NCBI RefSeq assembly: GCF_900188085.1
Contig: NZ_FZOU01000002.1
Span: 62,001 to 126,000, forward strand
Source of the DNA: Granulicella rosea
GTDB lineage: Bacteria > Acidobacteriota > Terriglobia > Terriglobales > Acidobacteriaceae
Length of the DNA stretch: 64,000 bases
Reading direction: 5' to 3'
Position numbers and translations under genes: made by a program. The notes beneath the pieces are model-generated. The model saw nothing but the letters and a program-made list of their open reading frames with translations, was not told the DNA's origin and did no database searches. Below, piece after piece: positions 60,916-64,000 of the stretch (within the stretch, counting starts at the first letter, position 1; every line of letters begins with the position of its first letter).

Positions 60916-62939
60916 ATATGGACGGCCGCGTCAATCGTCGCAGGAATCCCAATCTCCTGATCCCGATACTGCAACTGATACAGCTTGTAGTAGAGCCCAC
61001 GCTCGGCGAGCAACTGCTGGTGTGTCCCTTGTTCGCGAAGCTGGCCCTTGTGCATGACGAGAATCCTGTCCGCGCTCTGGATCGTCGAGAGCCGGTGTGC
61101 GATCAGCACGGACGTCCGCCCCGTAATCATCCGCGAGAGCGCCTGCCGGACCAGCATCTCGGTCTCGGTGTCGACCGAGCTGGTTGCCTCGTCCAGGATC
61201 AGGATGCCAGGGTCGTGCGCCAGCGCCCGCGCAAAGCTGATGAGCTGCTTCTGGCCGGTTGAAAATCCGGCGCCGCGCTCCCGCACCGGCGCCGCGAAGC
61301 CCTCCGGCAGCGTGCGGATGAAGGCGCCGACGTTCACCTCGTCGGCCGCGCGCTCAAGCCGGGCATCCGTAATCCACTTCGAACCGAGCCGAATGTTGTC
61401 CGCCACCGTGCCGGTGAAGAGGAACGGGTCCTGCAGCACCACGCCGAAACGACATCGCAGCGCCTTCAGGCCCTGCTCGCGAATATCCACGCCATCGACC
61501 AGAATCTGCCCGCGCTGGATGTCGTAGAACCGCATCATCAGCCCGGTGATGGTCGTCTTGCCCGCGCCCGTGTGGCCGACGATGGCGGCGGTCTCGTTCG
61601 GCGCGATCGAGAAGCTCACCCCACGTAGAATCCACTCGATGTCGGTCCTTGCCGCCAGCTCCGCTGCGGTCGAAGCCTGCACGCGAGCCAGCTCCTCCGC
61701 CGTCAGCGCCTGGTAGGTGAACCAGACATCCCGGAACTCAATGCTGCCGGTCTGGTCTCCCTCCGTGATCCTTGCCGGCGATACAATCTGCGGAGCCTGA
61801 TCCAGCAGCTTGAACACGCGCTCGCTCGCAGCCATCGCGGCCTGCAGAATGTTGTACTTATCGCTGAGATCCTGAATCGGCCGGAAGAACCGCTGCGCAT
61901 ATTGAATGAACGCGATCAGCACGCCGACCGTGACGGTCCCAAAGACGCCCGGCGGAATCGTCAACCCGCGCACAGCCGCCGGCAGCAGGCTGAGGAAGTG
62001 CGTATTGTGCAGCACCGCGCGACCGCCCTGCCAGATCACCAGCGCCATCGCGAACGAGCTGAGGAACTCGACCACGGGGTAGTAGAGCGCGTAGGCGAAG
62101 ATCGCGTCCGTCCACGCGATCTTGTTCTCGAGATTCACATCCGAGAAGTCCTTGTATGCCCGGCGCTCGCGGTTGAAGAGCTGCACGACCGACATGCCGG
62201 AGACGTACTCCTGCGTAAACGTATTGATCTTCGCCGTGGCCGCGCGCTGGCGGCGGTAGCTCTCGCGCACATGCCGGCGGAACACACCCGTCACATACAG
62301 AATTGCCGGGATGACCGACAGCGTCAGCAGCGCCAGCGGCCAGCTCATCTTGAGCATGATCGTCACAATGAAGCCAAGGATGAAGATGTCTTCGAAGATC
62401 GCCAGCACGCCCGAGGTGAACATCTCGTTCAGCGCGTCGACGTCCGAGGTCACGCGCGTCACCAGTCGGCCGACGGGGTTCTTGTCGAAGAAGCCCGCGT
62501 CCTGATTCTGAATGTGTCGGAAGATCTGGCTGCGCAGGTCGAACATGATCTTCTGCCCGGTCCACTGCATCAGGTAGGTCTGGGCCAGCTCCAGCAGAAA
62601 GGTCAGCAGCAGGGAGCCGAGATAGAGCACGGCGATCTGCGAGATGCCCGTCATCGCGACCGGGCTCAGGTGTTGCGCCAGCCAGCTCAGCTTCTCCGGC
62701 CGCTTGCCCATATACGTGTCGACCGCGGTCTTGACCAGGAACGGTCCAATCACGTCGCTGCCCGCCTTCAACACGATGGCGACGAGTGAAAACGCAACCT
62801 GCGGCTTATAGGGACGCAGATAGACCAGCAACCGGCGCATCAGCCGGCTGTCGTAGACCTTGCCGACTACATCGTCGTCGTGGGCGGTCTTCTTCTCGGG
62901 TTTCTTCTTCGCCTGCTCGTCCTGCTTTTTCTCGGCCAT
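60912..62939 (-). CDS. ABC exporter (fused permease and ATPase, MsbA/MdlB type)
   Basis: The 675-residue half-transporter has a charged Lys-rich N-terminus, six helices (about 45-370, including a cytoplasmic loop with NPVGRLVTRVTSDVDALNE as in type I exporters) and an ATPase with Walker A GHTGAGKTT, signature STGQKQ (LSGGQ variant), Walker B ILILDEATS and the H-loop IAHRLST. It functions as a homodimer or with another half. Likely cargo is lipid, drug or peptide. The stop overlaps the hydrolase stop, and hemW diverges from its start. Confidence 0.92.
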   Translation of the reverse strand: MAEKKQDEQAKKKPEKKTAHDDDVVGKVYDSRLMRRLLVYLRPYKPQVAFSLVAIVLKAGSDVIGPFLVKTAVDTYMGKRPEKLSWLAQHLSPVAMTGISQIAVLYLGSLLLTFLLELAQTYLMQWTGQKIMFDLRSQIFRHIQNQDAGFFDKNPVGRLVTRVTSDVDALNEMFTSGVLAIFEDIFILGFIVTIMLKMSWPLALLTLSVIPAILYVTGVFRRHVRESYRRQRAATAKINTFTQEYVSGMSVVQLFNRERRAYKDFSDVNLENKIAWTDAIFAYALYYPVVEFLSSFAMALVIWQGGRAVLHNTHFLSLLPAAVRGLTIPPGVFGTVTVGVLIAFIQYAQRFFRPIQDLSDKYNILQAAMAASERVFKLLDQAPQIVSPARITEGDQTGSIEFRDVWFTYQALTAEELARVQASTAAELAARTDIEWILRGVSFSIAPNETAAIVGHTGAGKTTITGLMMRFYDIQRGQILVDGVDIREQGLKALRCRFGVVLQDPFLFTGTVADNIRLGSKWITDARLERAADEVNVGAFIRTLPEGFAAPVRERGAGFSTGQKQLISFARALAHDPGILILDEATSSVDTETEMLVRQALSRMITGRTSVLIAHRLSTIQSADRILVMHKGQLREQGTHQQLLAERGLYYKLYQLQYRDQEIGIPATIDAAVHI

Positions 62940-63028
62940 GGGTTATCTCGATTTTAGATGCTTTGGGGCGTTGGTCGATGCGAATCAATCCGGTGGCCGG
63001 GCAGGCCACACGTGAAAGAATGGGAGGG

Positions 63029-64000
63029 ATGAACCAAGCGGCTGGCATCTACCTCTCGATCCCGTTCTGCAAGGCCAAGTGCAGCTTCTGCAACTTCGCC
63101 TCGGACGTCTTCGCCGCCAGCCGGATGCAGGGCTACATCGACCGCCTCTGCGCGGAGATTCGCGCCGCCCGCGCCGTCGCCCGGTCGCGCGGGGCGGCCT
63201 TTCCGGACTCTTTCGACAGCATCTACTTCGGCGGCGGCACGCCCAGCCTGCTCGAACCCGCGCTCTTCCGGCAGATCTTCGACTGTCTGCGCGACGAGTT
63301 CGCCTTCACCGGCATGCCCGAGATAACCGTCGAATGCGCGCCCGGCCAGCTCAGCGACGCGACGCTCGAAGAGCTGCAGCGGCAGGGGATGAATCGGCTC
63401 AGCTTCGGCGTGCAGAGCTTCGTCGACCGCGAAACCTCCGCCGTCGGCCGTCTCCACAGCCCGCAGGATTGCCTAGACGAGCTGGCTCGCGTCGGCCGCG
63501 CCGGAGTCGGACGGCTGGCGCTCGACCTGATCGTCGGCCTGCCGCACCAGACGGCGGAGAGCTGGCTGCACTCCGTCGACCAGGCCATCACGAGCGGCGT
63601 CGAGCACGTCAGCGTCTACATGCTCGAGGTCGATGAAGACTCCCGGCTCGGACGCGAGGCGCTCGCCCACGGCAGCCGATACCACGCGCCCCACCTGCCG
63701 GACGAAGACGCCGCCGCCGACTGGTACGTCGCGGCCTGCGAGCGACTCGCGGACGCCGGTATCGAACAATACGAGATCTCGAACTTTGCACGCACCGGCG
63801 GCGAATCGCGCCACAACCTTAAATACTGGAGCCGCGATCCGTACCTCGGCTTCGGTCTCGACGCGCATTCGATGCTCCACACCAGCGCTTCACAGACGCA
63901 GGCCGTTCGCTGGGCCAATACGAGCGACTTCGACGCCTACCTCGGTTCACCTTCGAACAATCCGCTGGCCGCGCGTTTCGTCCCTTCCTCTAAGCCGGAG
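63029..64000 (+). CDS. hemW: Radical SAM heme chaperone HemW (3' end beyond window)
   Basis: From ATG 63029, preceded by GGGAGGG, the product reads IYLSIPFCKAKCSFCNF, with the radical-SAM CX3CX2C at C14, C18 and C21. Later motifs are YFGGGTPSLL (SAM-binding), TVECAPGQL, MNRLSFGVQSF, DLIVGLPHQT and EQYEISNFARTG, which are typical of HemW/HemN-like proteins. The short N-terminus and PFC context favour HemW, a heme chaperone, over true coproporphyrinogen dehydrogenase. The frame is open through the right window edge (324 codons). It is divergent from the ABC exporter. Confidence 0.92.
   Translation, partial: MNQAAGIYLSIPFCKAKCSFCNFASDVFAASRMQGYIDRLCAEIRAARAVARSRGAAFPDSFDSIYFGGGTPSLLEPALFRQIFDCLRDEFAFTGMPEITVECAPGQLSDATLEELQRQGMNRLSFGVQSFVDRETSAVGRLHSPQDCLDELARVGRAGVGRLALDLIVGLPHQTAESWLHSVDQAITSGVEHVSVYMLEVDEDSRLGREALAHGSRYHAPHLPDEDAAADWYVAACERLADAGIEQYEISNFARTGGESRHNLKYWSRDPYLGFGLDAHSMLHTSASQTQAVRWANTSDFDAYLGSPSNNPLAARFVPSSKPE

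Noticed and set aside
1-64000. tRNA and rRNA genes
   Set aside because: No cloverleaf with a GTTCRANNC-type arm and no conserved rRNA segment was recognised. A weak tRNA could be missed without a program.

Overview
The window looks like chromosomal DNA of a Gram-negative bacterium of the phylum Acidobacteriota, most likely family Acidobacteriaceae (Terriglobus/Granulicella/Edaphobacter type). This is inferred from gene content: an OAR-type TonB-dependent receptor with a carboxypeptidase-regulatory-like plug, a VWFA-related protein of the acidobacterial type, a SpoIVB-S55-like secreted protein, MacB-type permeases without an ATPase, a winged-helix/TPR membrane regulator, lpxB, and intergenic repeats of a kind I remember from acidobacterial genomes. 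Both window edges cut genes (a cytochrome c at the left, hemW at the right). I found no rRNA, tRNA or CRISPR.

Layout. 1-4.8 kb: a minus-strand aa3/caa3-type oxidase operon in the order ctaC (with fused cytochrome c), ctaD, ctaE, an unrecognised membrane protein, and a di-heme lipoprotein cytochrome c. 4.9-9 kb: a DsbA-like thiol oxidoreductase, a receiver protein with a cysteine-rich tail, a DUF1269-like glycine-rich membrane protein and a succinate-semialdehyde dehydrogenase. 9.1-10.8 kb: a decayed mobile island (an ArdC-like antirestriction/metallopeptidase gene, a DUF6908 gene broken after about 25 codons, and an IS21 istA relic that has lost its catalytic domain).

10.9-20.5 kb is the strangest part. 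A minus-strand pair encodes a DUF6065 protein and an orotate-phosphoribosyltransferase-like domain fused to a PQQ-type beta-propeller. Divergent from it are a secreted protein built of Cys-Pro and Gly-Asp repeats, a 1343-residue secreted protein with TIG-like and lipase-like domains, and a secreted protein of unknown function. 20.7-33.7 kb: an IS4-like relic, then minus-strand genes for secreted proteins: an NHL-propeller lipoprotein, a 2011-residue FG-GAP/Ig-like protein, and a tandem family of four intact roughly 290-residue secreted paralogues plus at least two decayed copies.

34-41.7 kb: a membrane-bound winged-helix/TPR regulator, a TonB-dependent receptor, and a CpxR/CpxA-like two-component pair whose promoter carries a CpxR-box-like direct repeat and a nested palindrome. 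41.7-50.2 kb: a family 4-like polysaccharide lyase, an efflux operon (TolC-like, YtcA-like, HlyD-like, FUSC; same gene types as E. coli ytcA-mdtNOP) divergent from a TetR regulator with a clear palindromic operator, and a zinc alcohol dehydrogenase. 50.3-64 kb: a SpoIVB-S55-like protein, a VWFA protein with a lost metal site, two MacB-type permeases, an M1-peptidase-like protein without its zinc motif, lpxB, a YdeI/DUF1905 protein, an alpha/beta hydrolase, an ABC exporter and hemW.

All identifications come from reading motifs by eye. No database search was run.
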